A DNA stretch of 64,000 bases from Marivirga harenae (GTDB lineage: Bacteria > Bacteroidota > Bacteroidia > Cytophagales > Cyclobacteriaceae), in the NCBI RefSeq assembly GCF_030534335.1, contig NZ_CP130565.1, forward strand, positions 3,555,501-3,619,500, given 5' to 3'. Positions 1 to 7,608 of this stretch are shown here, piece after piece; positions within the stretch are counted from its first letter, which is position 1, and the number at the start of each line of letters is the position of its first letter. A program made the translations under genes and the position numbers. The notes under the pieces were generated by a model. It saw nothing but the letters and a program-made list of their open reading frames with translations, ran no database searches and had not been told where the DNA came from.

Positions 1-1015
1 CAAAATCTTCATTCACATTATCTTTAGTTCTATGTCGAAGAATTTCAAGCACTTCTCCATATGGCTCATTATTGATAGCCCCACCATCAACTGATGTTGT
101 ATGATATTGATTTAAGGTTTTCTGATCCCAGTCGATATCGCTATTTTCAATTTGGGGATTACTTTCACCAAATTTTCTAGATATGATTCTTGTTACGGCA
201 TTCTTTAAATATGCTGCACTAAAGTCTTGATTATTGAATTCACGGTATTGCAAACCTATCGGGAAAGCACCTGTAGCTTTGGCTGTCTTTTTTAACCTAT
301 TGATTGTATTTTGAGTATCAATATCTAATGTAAAATACTCCTTATTATCTTGAAAGCTACCATCAGGCAATTTAAAATGAGAAACCATAAAGTGTTCAAA
401 GGAAGTATGATAAGGGGCATCTTGGAGTCCAGCATCATTAGTGTTATTGGGAAATTTTACTTTTAATGGTACTCCTCGATTCATTGTATGAGAAATGATC
501 ATTTCCAAATCAGGAGCTAAATAGTTTGGTCTGGAAGAATCTGTAACTACTGAGGGCATGCTGATGGCACGATTCGCTAGTTGATCTATAAATTGAGAAT
601 TTAGCAGAGAGGATATTTTACCGCCTTTTAAGTCGTTGGTAGATAAAGCAATGTCTAAAGTCTTCAATTTGTTGTCATCTAACATACTCACCCAACTATC
701 ATAAAGTATATTATTCTTGATACCTCTTGCATTATTTACATGTTCATCAGTTACAGGATTAATTGTATTCCTTAAACCATATAAGGCGGTCATGATTGTC
801 GCCATCCCGCCCGCTGAAGTTCCACCCATTACATCAATAACAACATTATGTTTAGGAACCTCTTCACTTTTAACAGTTTCTAGTTTCCCTTTTTTCGCTT
901 TTTCCCATTTATCCAGGACTTCGAATATGTAATCCATTACCCCAGCGGTATAACATCCGCCAGAGACAGCTCCTGCCATTGTAAATCCCAAATGAAAAGT
1001 TTTTTGCTCGCTCAT
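1..1015 (-). CDS. Patatin-like phospholipase, C-terminus cut by the window edge
   Basis: The reading frame is open from an ATG at 1015 to the left edge (338 codons), so the C-terminus is missing. The nucleophile elbow GTSAG is at residues 65-69 (Ser67) and the matching Asp is in DGG at 310-312, which is the Ser-Asp dyad of patatin lipases. A glycine-rich stretch at 10-25 fits the oxyanion-hole loop. Patatins hydrolyse acyl esters of phospholipids or neutral lipids. About 240 residues separate Ser and Asp, which is long for the family and implies a large insert. There is no signal peptide, so it probably acts in the cytoplasm or at the inner membrane face. It lies 10 nt behind the SH3-YdjC gene and probably belongs to the same operon. 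Family assignment is strong; the substrate is unknown. Confidence 0.85.
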   Translation of the reverse strand, partial: MSEQKTFHLGFTMAGAVSGGCYTAGVMDYIFEVLDKWEKAKKGKLETVKSEEVPKHNVVIDVMGGTSAGGMATIMTALYGLRNTINPVTDEHVNNARGIKNNILYDSWVSMLDDNKLKTLDIALSTNDLKGGKISSLLNSQFIDQLANRAISMPSVVTDSSRPNYLAPDLEMIISHTMNRGVPLKVKFPNNTNDAGLQDAPYHTSFEHFMVSHFKLPDGSFQDNKEYFTLDIDTQNTINRLKKTAKATGAFPIGLQYREFNNQDFSAAYLKNAVTRIISRKFGESNPQIENSDIDWDQKTLNQYHTTSVDGGAINNEPYGEVLEILRHRTKDNVNEDF

Positions 1016-1025
1016 AATAGTTCTA

Positions 1026-2201
1026 TTAATTGTTCTTTGGCTTGAATTGAATATTATATTCACTTTTTTCCCACGGCCTTTTAGATTTCAATGACATCAT
1101 TTCAGCCACCCTACCATCAAAGTAGTTGGGCTTAAGTCCAGGATATCCCTGTTGTTCAGCTCTAAATTTTCTAACAAAAGCACGCTGAGACACGGGCTCA
1201 TGTTGTATCAAATGGAAAACGATCTCCGCTACTCGGGAGTCATCATTATTGAAATGTTCTATCCATTTAGACAAATCATGTTGCTTTTTACTTTTTTGCC
1301 TATCATAGTTCCAAACAGGCATAAAACCCGGTGGGCCGTAGTGATCTACTATACTTGAGTCCGGGACATTGATGGTTGTCTGATTAGCAAATTCATATTG
1401 TTTAATATATTTGTCTGTTTCCCTTGCTGACATGATGTCTGCCGTTGTAATGAAATCCATTCCTATACGCTTGCCATAAGGTAGATAATTTAGTGAACGA
1501 ATCGCGCTTGGTAATATATCTGCATGCTGCATGCTGAGGTTCAAAAAAGCTTCATTATAACTCAAGACATCAAAATGTGAAGAAATGTGGTCTGGCCTGC
1601 CGAACACTTTTTGAAACTTCTCCAATTGCATTTGGAATTCATCCTTAACCTCCTTTAGGTACGGATTTCTTTGATAGCCGTCATGAATCAACCAAAAGGC
1701 TTTGAAAAACCCATGATTATTGACTATTGAATTTAAATTAGTAGCTAAAGGCTTGCCAGATGCTATCGTAAAGTGCAAGCCTACATGCACCTTATTTTTT
1801 AAACTATGCTGCTCGAGAAAATTTTGCAGTCTAAACAATCGATCTAATTTTCCAGCTTTATGTTTATTTACCAAAACCGCCACGGAATTGATCCAACCAT
1901 TTTTAAGTGCATATTCTATACCAGTATCTATTTCATCATAAATACCATAATCGTCTGCAGTAGCTAAAATATACTTAGTTCGAATCATAGGGATTTCACT
2001 TGAAGCATGAAATCCACCACTCCATACCAAATTACCATTATCTAATACATACCATATATCATTTCCTTCCAGGGCTTGACCTTTAATGGCATGTCGTACT
2101 TGTAGAGTGCTACCTTTTTCAATAGTTGAATGCAAAGGAGCTGACTTTGTAGGCCTGCCAACTCTGACATTAGTTTTAAGTTTGGATAGAAGGGAATACA
2201 T
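1026..2201 (-). CDS. SH3-like domain fused to YdjC/ChbG-type carbohydrate deacetylase
   Basis: 391 aa. Residues about 25-65 resemble a small SH3-like domain (basic-hydrophobic strands ending in LVWSGG). From about 75 onward it looks like the YdjC/ChbG/HpnK family of metal-dependent deacetylases: TADDYG at 81-86 supplies the metal/catalytic Asp pair, GLHF (His143) and HISSHFDV (205-212) supply the His ligands. Known members remove N-acetyl groups from chito-oligosaccharides or related sugars. No signal peptide is visible, so the enzyme probably works in the cytosol. It overlaps the upstream membrane-protein gene by 1 nt and sits 10 nt before the patatin gene, so the three are probably co-translated. 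The SH3 fusion is unusual for this mostly single-domain family. The true substrate is unknown. Confidence 0.8.
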   Translation of the reverse strand: MYSLLSKLKTNVRVGRPTKSAPLHSTIEKGSTLQVRHAIKGQALEGNDIWYVLDNGNLVWSGGFHASSEIPMIRTKYILATADDYGIYDEIDTGIEYALKNGWINSVAVLVNKHKAGKLDRLFRLQNFLEQHSLKNKVHVGLHFTIASGKPLATNLNSIVNNHGFFKAFWLIHDGYQRNPYLKEVKDEFQMQLEKFQKVFGRPDHISSHFDVLSYNEAFLNLSMQHADILPSAIRSLNYLPYGKRIGMDFITTADIMSARETDKYIKQYEFANQTTINVPDSSIVDHYGPPGFMPVWNYDRQKSKKQHDLSKWIEHFNNDDSRVAEIVFHLIQHEPVSQRAFVRKFRAEQQGYPGLKPNYFDGRVAEMMSLKSKRPWEKSEYNIQFKPKNN

Positions 2202-3385
2202 TAGCCTACTGCATTATTTGAAGAAGTGGAATTTGACAGATTCTTTCCCTCGGTTTTAGGTTTGATTGATGTCCTAAGGCGCACTATCTTATTGAGTAGA
2301 TCATACCAAAAAGGAGCACCCAATGAAATAGCAAAGGCAGTTATTAAGTAACCAATTAAACTGATAAACCAATTTTCATCCCATCGATCGGTATTACCTA
2401 AGCCTAATCCATAGTTCAATTGACTTATTTCGGATTTGATGCTTTCATAATCAAAACTCGTGGTTTGACCATCCTGGGATTCATGATATTTTATCGCTTG
2501 GTTGGTAATAAAATTTAGCATTTCTTGATTTGTGCTTAAATCCTGTGCAATTCGAATGCTATTTACATTAAATCCAATGGCAATTAAGAGCCCGATCACA
2601 AACAATAGCAAGCCCATTTTCTTTTTATACCATCCAGAAATCCTTTCCATATATTCATCATACCATCCAGCAATTTCACTCTTCATGTCCCCAATACTAT
2701 GAGAGGAATTTTCCCAAATATTTTTTAAAAAGCCTTGAGCATCTGTAGAAAGCCTCACCAGGTTTTCACCCGTCACCTGTTGATGATCCACTTTCCATTG
2801 TCGAATCTTTCGTTCTTGTTGATCTATCAGGTATTTTATTTCTGCATGCATACCATTACCCGTAGCTTTGTGGTTATATGATGAATACAATTCATTTAAA
2901 ACACCTAATTCATGGGTGAGGTATTGCAAATTAGCTTCAATTTCAGCGAGATCGGAAGAATGACCACTACCTAGTAGATTATGAATATTTTCAGTAGCAC
3001 TTTTATTTGGCCCATGTGATAATAGTTGTACTAATACATCACTGAAAGCCTGAGACGTGATATAGGAAGGAGAAGAGTGGAAACTATTTTTACCCATATT
3101 TCTGATTGTAGATTGCTGATAAAAAAGTTTATGAAGACCTTCCTTTTTATTAGAGAAACCTTTAAAGGCATTTTTCATAGAAAGCAGAAATGATTGAAAC
3201 TTATTTGGAGGGGGATATTCATCGGGCCTTCCATTTAAAATATTTCTAATGCCAGTACTAAGATTTCTCGCTCTTAATCCACAGAATGAGGCTATTGTTT
3301 CTACTATGATCGAGGCAAGCAAGCTGTACAATAAATACAGAAAAACTAAACTAATGCAAATATCAAGTATCAAAAGACCTGTCAT
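2201..3385 (-). CDS. Three-pass membrane protein of unknown function
   Basis: 394 aa. Hydrophobic segments are at about 5-30, 257-275 and 339-358. Between the first two lies a soluble, partly coiled region of some 220 residues, and between the last two about 60 polar residues. The sequence around 353-366 (SLGAPFWYDLLNK) follows the last membrane segment and looks like a conserved signature; I recall similar ends in uncharacterised bacterial membrane proteins but cannot name a family. It is the first gene of the set and its stop overlaps the start of the SH3-YdjC deacetylase, so it could anchor or regulate the two enzymes downstream. That role is inference only. Confidence 0.7.
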   Translation of the reverse strand: MTGLLILDICISLVFLYLLYSLLASIIVETIASFCGLRARNLSTGIRNILNGRPDEYPPPNKFQSFLLSMKNAFKGFSNKKEGLHKLFYQQSTIRNMGKNSFHSSPSYITSQAFSDVLVQLLSHGPNKSATENIHNLLGSGHSSDLAEIEANLQYLTHELGVLNELYSSYNHKATGNGMHAEIKYLIDQQERKIRQWKVDHQQVTGENLVRLSTDAQGFLKNIWENSSHSIGDMKSEIAGWYDEYMERISGWYKKKMGLLLFVIGLLIAIGFNVNSIRIAQDLSTNQEMLNFITNQAIKYHESQDGQTTSFDYESIKSEISQLNYGLGLGNTDRWDENWFISLIGYLITAFAISLGAPFWYDLLNKIVRLRTSIKPKTEGKNLSNSTSSNNAVG

Positions 3386-3462
3386 AATAATTCAATTTGA
3401 ATAAATATGACTACAAGTTCCTCCTAAAAACACTCAATATCAATACCCAAGCTTGGTCATTT

Positions 3463-3771
3463 TTACACTACATCAAAAGCTAACGCATAATTATAAATTT
3501 CAGTAATATTATGAGTTTCAAGCTTTCTATTGATGTTTTTTCGATGCTGTTCAACTGTATTCCGACTAATACATAATTTATCGGCTATTTGTGGATTATT
3601 ATGATTGTTTACCACTAATTCAAAAATCTCTAATTCCCGAGTAGTTAAAGAATTAAACTTTTTAAGATTTTGAACTTTAAAATCCTCTTGTTTAACGATC
3701 CGATTAAGTTTATGGAGAGAATAAGATTTATCTAAAAGTATTTTTGTTGGTTTTGGCTCATAGGAGGACAT
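3463..3771 (-). CDS. Small LuxR-type HTH transcription factor without receiver domain
   Basis: 102 aa. Residues about 40-98 form a LuxR/GerE helix-turn-helix: LTTRELEIFELV opens the fold and ISRNTVEQHRKNINRKL is the recognition helix region. The first 40 residues are short and basic and contain no receiver or ligand-binding domain. The gene lies 86 nt behind a membrane histidine kinase on the same strand and 77 nt ahead of the membrane-protein/deacetylase/patatin cluster, so it may control that cluster. Without a receiver it cannot be the usual phosphorylation partner of the kinase. It could be a complete single-domain regulator or a remnant of a longer regulator. Confidence 0.8.
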   Translation of the reverse strand: MSSYEPKPTKILLDKSYSLHKLNRIVKQEDFKVQNLKKFNSLTTRELEIFELVVNNHNNPQIADKLCISRNTVEQHRKNINRKLETHNITEIYNYALAFDVV

Positions 3772-3857
3772 GATGGAATAATTTGGTTGTAATACTAATT
3801 GCTGTTAAAAGTAAACAGATTCTATAAAATAATCAATACCTATATTTTGGTATATTT

Positions 3858-5192
3858 TTAATTTACTAAAGGAAATTCAACTTTAAAAACAGCCCCTTTT
3901 CCACTAGGATTTCTTTCATACCATACTTTTCCATTACTTAATTCAACATATCGTTTCACTAAGGACAAGCCTAATCCAGTAGAACTTTCGCCTGCTGTGG
4001 GCCGAGCACTGAGTTTTGAGAACTGCTTAAACAATTTATCCTTTTCACCTGGATGGATACCGGGCACCTCATCCGCAACACTTATTAGCAATTGGTTATC
4101 GTCATTATAGACACCAACTTCAATATTTTTCCCTCCCTCAGAAAACTTAATTGCATTTGACAAGAGATTTTCAAAAATTAGATGAATATAGGTTTGATCA
4201 CCCTCTATTACAGTTTTCTTTGCTTCAACAATTAGATCAATGTTTATGTCCTTCTTATTAGCTAATTCTTGCATATTCATTACCAATTGATGTAATAGAG
4301 TAAAAACATCAAAGCTAGAAACATTAACTTTGTCATTACCATGCTCAGATTTATCCATTTCCAAGACTCTATTAACTAAATTTTCAGCATTATTAGAAGT
4401 TTGAAATAATAGCTTCTTTATTTCTTGTTTACGCTCCTCATCTTCTTCCATATCCAATAGTTTTATTAAGCCTTGGATATTCTTCAGAGGACTTCTGACA
4501 TCATGTGCCAAAATTCTTATCACATAGTTTTTATGATCTATTAAGGTGGCAAGTTCTTCCTTTTGAGTAGCAATTGTCCTTTTTTGCTCCATCAAAGTAT
4601 TGTTTTGATTAGCTAATTGATTAATGGCTGAGGTTTGCGTGGATTGGAAAATATAAGCTATAACAAAAATGATGAGCAACAATCCCGGTTGGACCAAGGT
4701 TATCCATAAATCCCGATCAGGCGAGTTAAATTGATTTGGTAATTCAAAACCTGATATTTCTAGTAGCCCTATTCCTACCATTATCAAGAAGCTAACAGAT
4801 CCCCAAATCAATGCAGAAGACCTATTTACCACCAGTAGCGCCAAAACCGGAATGGAAATTATCCATGGATATATAGCGGAATTAATACCTCCTGACGTAA
4901 TAGCGAGTACAATAACTGCAATGGCACCAACAAATACATACAAATTTCCTATTGTATTAACTGAAAGCCTAGTTCTGAATAAAAAGGGTAAGAGTAAAAA
5001 GCCTATGACATTAAATGCCATTAACTTAACACCCATATCAAAATTAAATAATAGGCTTAGTAAAAAATAGCTTCCAGAAAACGGGCTTGTCAAAAGTGAT
5101 GCTTTTATCAGTAGTCTGGTTTTTCTAAGACTGACCTTATTTACTTTTCTATCCTCTGTTATAAAGAATTCTATTAGCCCCTCTATTTTCAT
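3858..5192 (-). CDS. Membrane-bound sensor histidine kinase
   Basis: 444 aa. About six hydrophobic segments lie between residues 28 and 184, followed by a coiled linker (185-222). The H-box is RILAHDVRSPL with His230. The ATPase domain has an N-box (ENLLSNAIKFS, near 335-345) and a clear G2 box (STGLGLSLVKRY). The G1 box reads ADEVPGI where D-x-G-x-G-I is expected, so the first glycine is lost while the Asp and second glycine remain. There is no extracytoplasmic sensor domain; the membrane block itself must sense. The nearest regulator downstream is a receiver-less LuxR HTH protein, so the true receiver is probably elsewhere. A perfect palindrome sits just upstream of the start. Confidence 0.9.
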   Translation of the reverse strand: MKIEGLIEFFITEDRKVNKVSLRKTRLLIKASLLTSPFSGSYFLLSLLFNFDMGVKLMAFNVIGFLLLPFLFRTRLSVNTIGNLYVFVGAIAVIVLAITSGGINSAIYPWIISIPVLALLVVNRSSALIWGSVSFLIMVGIGLLEISGFELPNQFNSPDRDLWITLVQPGLLLIIFVIAYIFQSTQTSAINQLANQNNTLMEQKRTIATQKEELATLIDHKNYVIRILAHDVRSPLKNIQGLIKLLDMEEDEERKQEIKKLLFQTSNNAENLVNRVLEMDKSEHGNDKVNVSSFDVFTLLHQLVMNMQELANKKDINIDLIVEAKKTVIEGDQTYIHLIFENLLSNAIKFSEGGKNIEVGVYNDDNQLLISVADEVPGIHPGEKDKLFKQFSKLSARPTAGESSTGLGLSLVKRYVELSNGKVWYERNPSGKGAVFKVEFPLVN

Positions 5193-5206
5193 CTAGTTAA
5201 CAGCAT

Positions 5207-5218
5207 TTGTACGTACAA
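5207..5218. promoter_or_regulatory. 12-bp perfect palindrome upstream of the histidine kinase
   Basis: TTGTACGTACAA is a perfect 12-bp palindrome that ends 15 bp before the ATG of the minus-strand histidine kinase. Its place and symmetry fit a dimeric repressor or autoregulatory site. No matching copy was noticed beside the LuxR-type gene, so the binding protein is unknown. Confidence 0.35.
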
Positions 5219-5365
5219 CATAATTTAATACTCAGCAAATTAGTGGAATTTAATCAGCAATAAATTAAAAACTGTCTAAACATTTTTACGATTCGATCAA
5301 TAGCTATATTCTTTCTTTAAGTCGTAATGGATTCAGAATCTTCCTGCTGAACTAAGAACTTCTGG

Positions 5366-5809
5366 ATGACTTTATCGATTAAAAAAAGTATGAGTCACGT
5401 AAAATTTAAATTCAGTAAAATCAGGAAAGAAATTACAGTCTCCACAGCTAGAAGTGGTGGCGCTGGGGGGCAGCATGTAAATAAGGTCGAGACAAAGGTA
5501 ATATTACGGTTTAGTGTAAATGAATCGCAAATATTATCCGATTTTGAAAGAGACACAATCTGTAAAGCGCTCACCAATAAACTAAGTAAGTCTGGCGATC
5601 TACTAATAACAGCGGAGAATCACTCCTCACAAATAAAAAATAAGGAATTGGCCTACAAAAAAATGGAAAGAACCTTGTCCAAAGCCTTTGTAAAACCAAA
5701 AATCAGAAAGAAAACGAAACCAACTAAGGCTTCTCAGAAAAAACGCTTACAAAAGAAAAAAATTCAAGGTGAGAAAAAGAAAATGCGTAAAAATCCAATG
5801 AAGGAATAG
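5366..5809 (+). CDS. arfB: Alternative ribosome-rescue peptidyl-tRNA hydrolase (ArfB-like)
   Basis: 147 aa. GGAGGQHVNKVETKVILRF carries the GGQ tripeptide of class I release factors, here in the short form without codon-recognition domains that defines ArfB/YaeJ. The family enters the A site of ribosomes stalled on truncated mRNA and hydrolyses peptidyl-tRNA. The last 40 residues are extremely Lys/Arg-rich, as expected for the tail that reaches into the empty mRNA channel. A second in-frame ATG nine codons in (5390) would give a length closer to other family members, so the start is uncertain. It is convergent with the DUF427 gene, with one base between the stops. Confidence 0.88.
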   Translation: MTLSIKKSMSHVKFKFSKIRKEITVSTARSGGAGGQHVNKVETKVILRFSVNESQILSDFERDTICKALTNKLSKSGDLLITAENHSSQIKNKELAYKKMERTLSKAFVKPKIRKKTKPTKASQKKRLQKKKIQGEKKKMRKNPMKE

Positions 5810-5810
5810 T

Positions 5811-6299
5811 TTACCAGCCCCAAGTGCCTTTGGCTCCTTTAAACGGTCCCACAATTTTGGATGTAATCCATCCTCCATAGAAATCTCCTTCCTGAGCCTG
5901 AACTTTTTCGTTCCCTACATAGCAAGCGTCCATTTTATGAGCATAAACTGCTATATGGCCCTGCAATACTTTGAATACACCTTTCGGTGTTGGATATCCC
6001 CAAGCAGCATTTGATACCAATCGGTTCCTATTTCTAATGTCGTAGTAAAACGCAATTCCTTTAAATTCGCAAGCAGTACTAAATACTCCCTCTACTAGAG
6101 TCTCTTTTTTGAATGAAGAGATAGGTAAATAGTAGGTAGGTGGATGGCTGGTTTCCAAGACTCTATAGGATTGATTTGTATCTGCTATCACTTCCTGATT
6201 AAATACAATTCTTAAATGCTGTGTTACTGCTTCTACTACTGGTGGTCGTGGATAATCCCAAACTGATTCCTGACCTACCTTGGGTTTAATCTTTTTCAT
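5811..6299 (-). CDS. DUF427 family protein
   Basis: 162 aa, soluble. The fold signature is visible: VWDYPRPP near the N-terminus, then a cysteine-containing STACEFKGIAFYYDI segment and an AAWGYPTP segment, both typical of DUF427. The family has no firmly established biochemical role. It is the last gene of a three-gene minus-strand set with an FMN-oxidase-like protein (12-nt gap) and an unknown 165-aa protein. Confidence 0.75.
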   Translation of the reverse strand: MKKIKPKVGQESVWDYPRPPVVEAVTQHLRIVFNQEVIADTNQSYRVLETSHPPTYYLPISSFKKETLVEGVFSTACEFKGIAFYYDIRNRNRLVSNAAWGYPTPKGVFKVLQGHIAVYAHKMDACYVGNEKVQAQEGDFYGGWITSKIVGPFKGAKGTWGW

Positions 6300-6310
6300 T
6301 TTGATGTTAA

Positions 6311-6880
6311 TTAAGGTACTAAAAAGGAGGCTTTATCAGCTTCAAAATCGAATTGTGCTCTAATGTGCCCTTCCGAATTCAATTGAAGGATTTCAGCCTG
6401 AGCAACTTCCAGTCTGATTACAGCAAAATATTTATCATCAATATCTGCTTTCATTTGAAGGGCGTTTTGTAATGAATTCATTTTCAGTCCAGGTCTGAAT
6501 TCCGTATTGTAGGATTCTTTTCCTCCATTCATGGAGTTCCAGTGGCCATCTGCAATTTCATCTTGATGGTGAATATATGCCTTAGCTCTTAATTTAATCT
6601 GAAATCTTCTTTGTTTATCATAAGCCAAAACACTTACCAGATTGTTTTCTGTTATTTCACTAATTTTTTTTGATCGGTAGTCTGTATAAATATATAATTC
6701 TTTACTTCCCGTCTTAAATTTCCTTAAAACCACATATCTAGAATTGGGAAATCCATCTGTTACGGTATTAAGAGTGAGGAAGCGAAAGGCGGAGTGCTTG
6801 TCATTCCCTGCTCTATTGAGCACCTGTACAAGTACCGTCTTAATTTCCTCAAGATTGATTCCAGGCTTAATCAAACTCAT
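6311..6880 (-). CDS. Pyridoxamine-5'-phosphate-oxidase-like flavin-binding protein
   Basis: 189 aa. The N-terminal half follows the split-barrel FMN-binding fold: NTVTDGFPNSRYVVLRKF (substrate/FMN entry strand), then YTDYRSKKISEI and a KLRAKAYI strand. This is the pattern of pyridoxamine-phosphate-oxidase-related flavoproteins rather than of true PdxH, because the C-terminal PdxH signature is absent. These proteins bind FMN or F420-like cofactors and often have unknown substrates. The start overlaps the upstream 165-aa gene by 4 nt (ATGA), which implies translational coupling. Confidence 0.75.
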   Translation of the reverse strand: MSLIKPGINLEEIKTVLVQVLNRAGNDKHSAFRFLTLNTVTDGFPNSRYVVLRKFKTGSKELYIYTDYRSKKISEITENNLVSVLAYDKQRRFQIKLRAKAYIHHQDEIADGHWNSMNGGKESYNTEFRPGLKMNSLQNALQMKADIDDKYFAVIRLEVAQAEILQLNSEGHIRAQFDFEADKASFLVP

Positions 6881-7374
6881 TTAAGTAGCTTTTTTATCCC
6901 CTGATTCATTTTTTTTCCAAATCTCTTCCAAAAAATGTTTTGGCTCCATGACCAGATATTAAAGAATCCGTTGTGGACAAAACAGCTAAGTTGAACCCTA
7001 ACAATTCTCTTATCTCCTTTATCATCCGTCCAAAACTCAAGTCGGAATGGTCTTACTAATCGAAATGAAAGCGCATAGCTACCGTAAAAGTATTCAAGAT
7101 CTCTGTAATGCGGAGTAATTTCTCCAATTTTTCCTGCCAGCGATAAACCTGGCCCGTGATGATTGTTCAAAACACCCGTAACAAAATCATGAGCTTGGTC
7201 TGCGCTTCTCAGGAATTCAACCTTAAATGGCCAAACTTGTGATTTAATAAAAGTGTTTGGATTATTTAGCCATTTCCAAATCTGCTCTTCTGAATATTTA
7301 CTTTCATATTCCTTAGTAAAAAGATGAGCTTTAAATCCCTTCGGCTTTATATTTGTTGTTTTTTCAATATCCAT
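6877..7374 (-). CDS. Uncharacterised 165-aa protein, possibly SRPBCC-like
   Basis: I do not recognise this protein with certainty. It is soluble, rich in Trp and Phe, with alternating beta-strand-like segments (FLRSADQAHDFVTG, YALSFRLVRPFRLEFW, RIVRVQLSCFVHNGFF) and a C-terminal amphipathic helix, which resembles the helix-grip START/SRPBCC fold. It heads the minus-strand operon with the FMN-oxidase-like and DUF427 proteins and overlaps the next gene by 4 nt, so the three products probably act together. Confidence 0.6.
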   Translation of the reverse strand: MDIEKTTNIKPKGFKAHLFTKEYESKYSEEQIWKWLNNPNTFIKSQVWPFKVEFLRSADQAHDFVTGVLNNHHGPGLSLAGKIGEITPHYRDLEYFYGSYALSFRLVRPFRLEFWTDDKGDKRIVRVQLSCFVHNGFFNIWSWSQNIFWKRFGKKMNQGIKKLLK

Positions 7375-7512
7375 GACAAATTTTTATTGATAACTCTAGA
7401 AAGACACAATTGTTGATATTTTTTGAATAGCATATCTAAAATATAACTTTTCCATTATCAAGACTGTCAAACTAAACCCTATATAATTCAAAATCACTTT
7501 CCCAATTGCAAT

Positions 7513-7532
7513 CGAAACCGCAATCGTTTTCG
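7513..7532. promoter_or_regulatory. Candidate LacI-family operator ahead of the amylase
   Basis: CGAAACCGCAATCGTTTTCG is an imperfect 20-bp palindrome: the outer halves CGAAA/TTTCG match exactly and inner CG pairs are symmetric. CG-anchored palindromes of this kind are typical of LacI-type sugar regulators. It ends 6 bp before the -33 element of a candidate promoter, so it could serve activation or repression of the amylase. No lacI-like gene is in the window. Confidence 0.45.
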
Positions 7533-7537
7533 GAATT

Positions 7538-7569
7538 TTTGTTCGTAAAATCCTTTTATTTTATATTTT
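7538..7569 (+). promoter_or_regulatory. Candidate Bacteroidota-type promoter of the amylase
   Basis: TTTG at 7538-7541 and TATATTTT at 7562-7569 are separated by 20 bp. This matches the primary-sigma consensus of Bacteroidota (TTTG, 19-21 bp, TAnnTTTG) except for the last base. The start codon is about 40 bp further on. Confidence 0.45.
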
Positions 7570-7608
7570 AAATAAGGTAATTAAGCTTTCAACCAAATAA
7601 TATATTTT

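Noticed and set aside
717-932. Plus-strand open frame opposite the patatin gene
   Set aside because: It lies wholly antisense to a well-supported gene and has no recognisable domain; the same holds for the antisense frames over parC, the amidohydrolases and the GT2 gene.
1-5192. Patatin cluster as a CBASS (CapV) or other known defence system
   Set aside because: No cyclic-nucleotide synthase or sensor domain is in the readable part, and the partner genes are a deacetylase and a membrane protein. The left edge is cut, so it cannot be wholly excluded.
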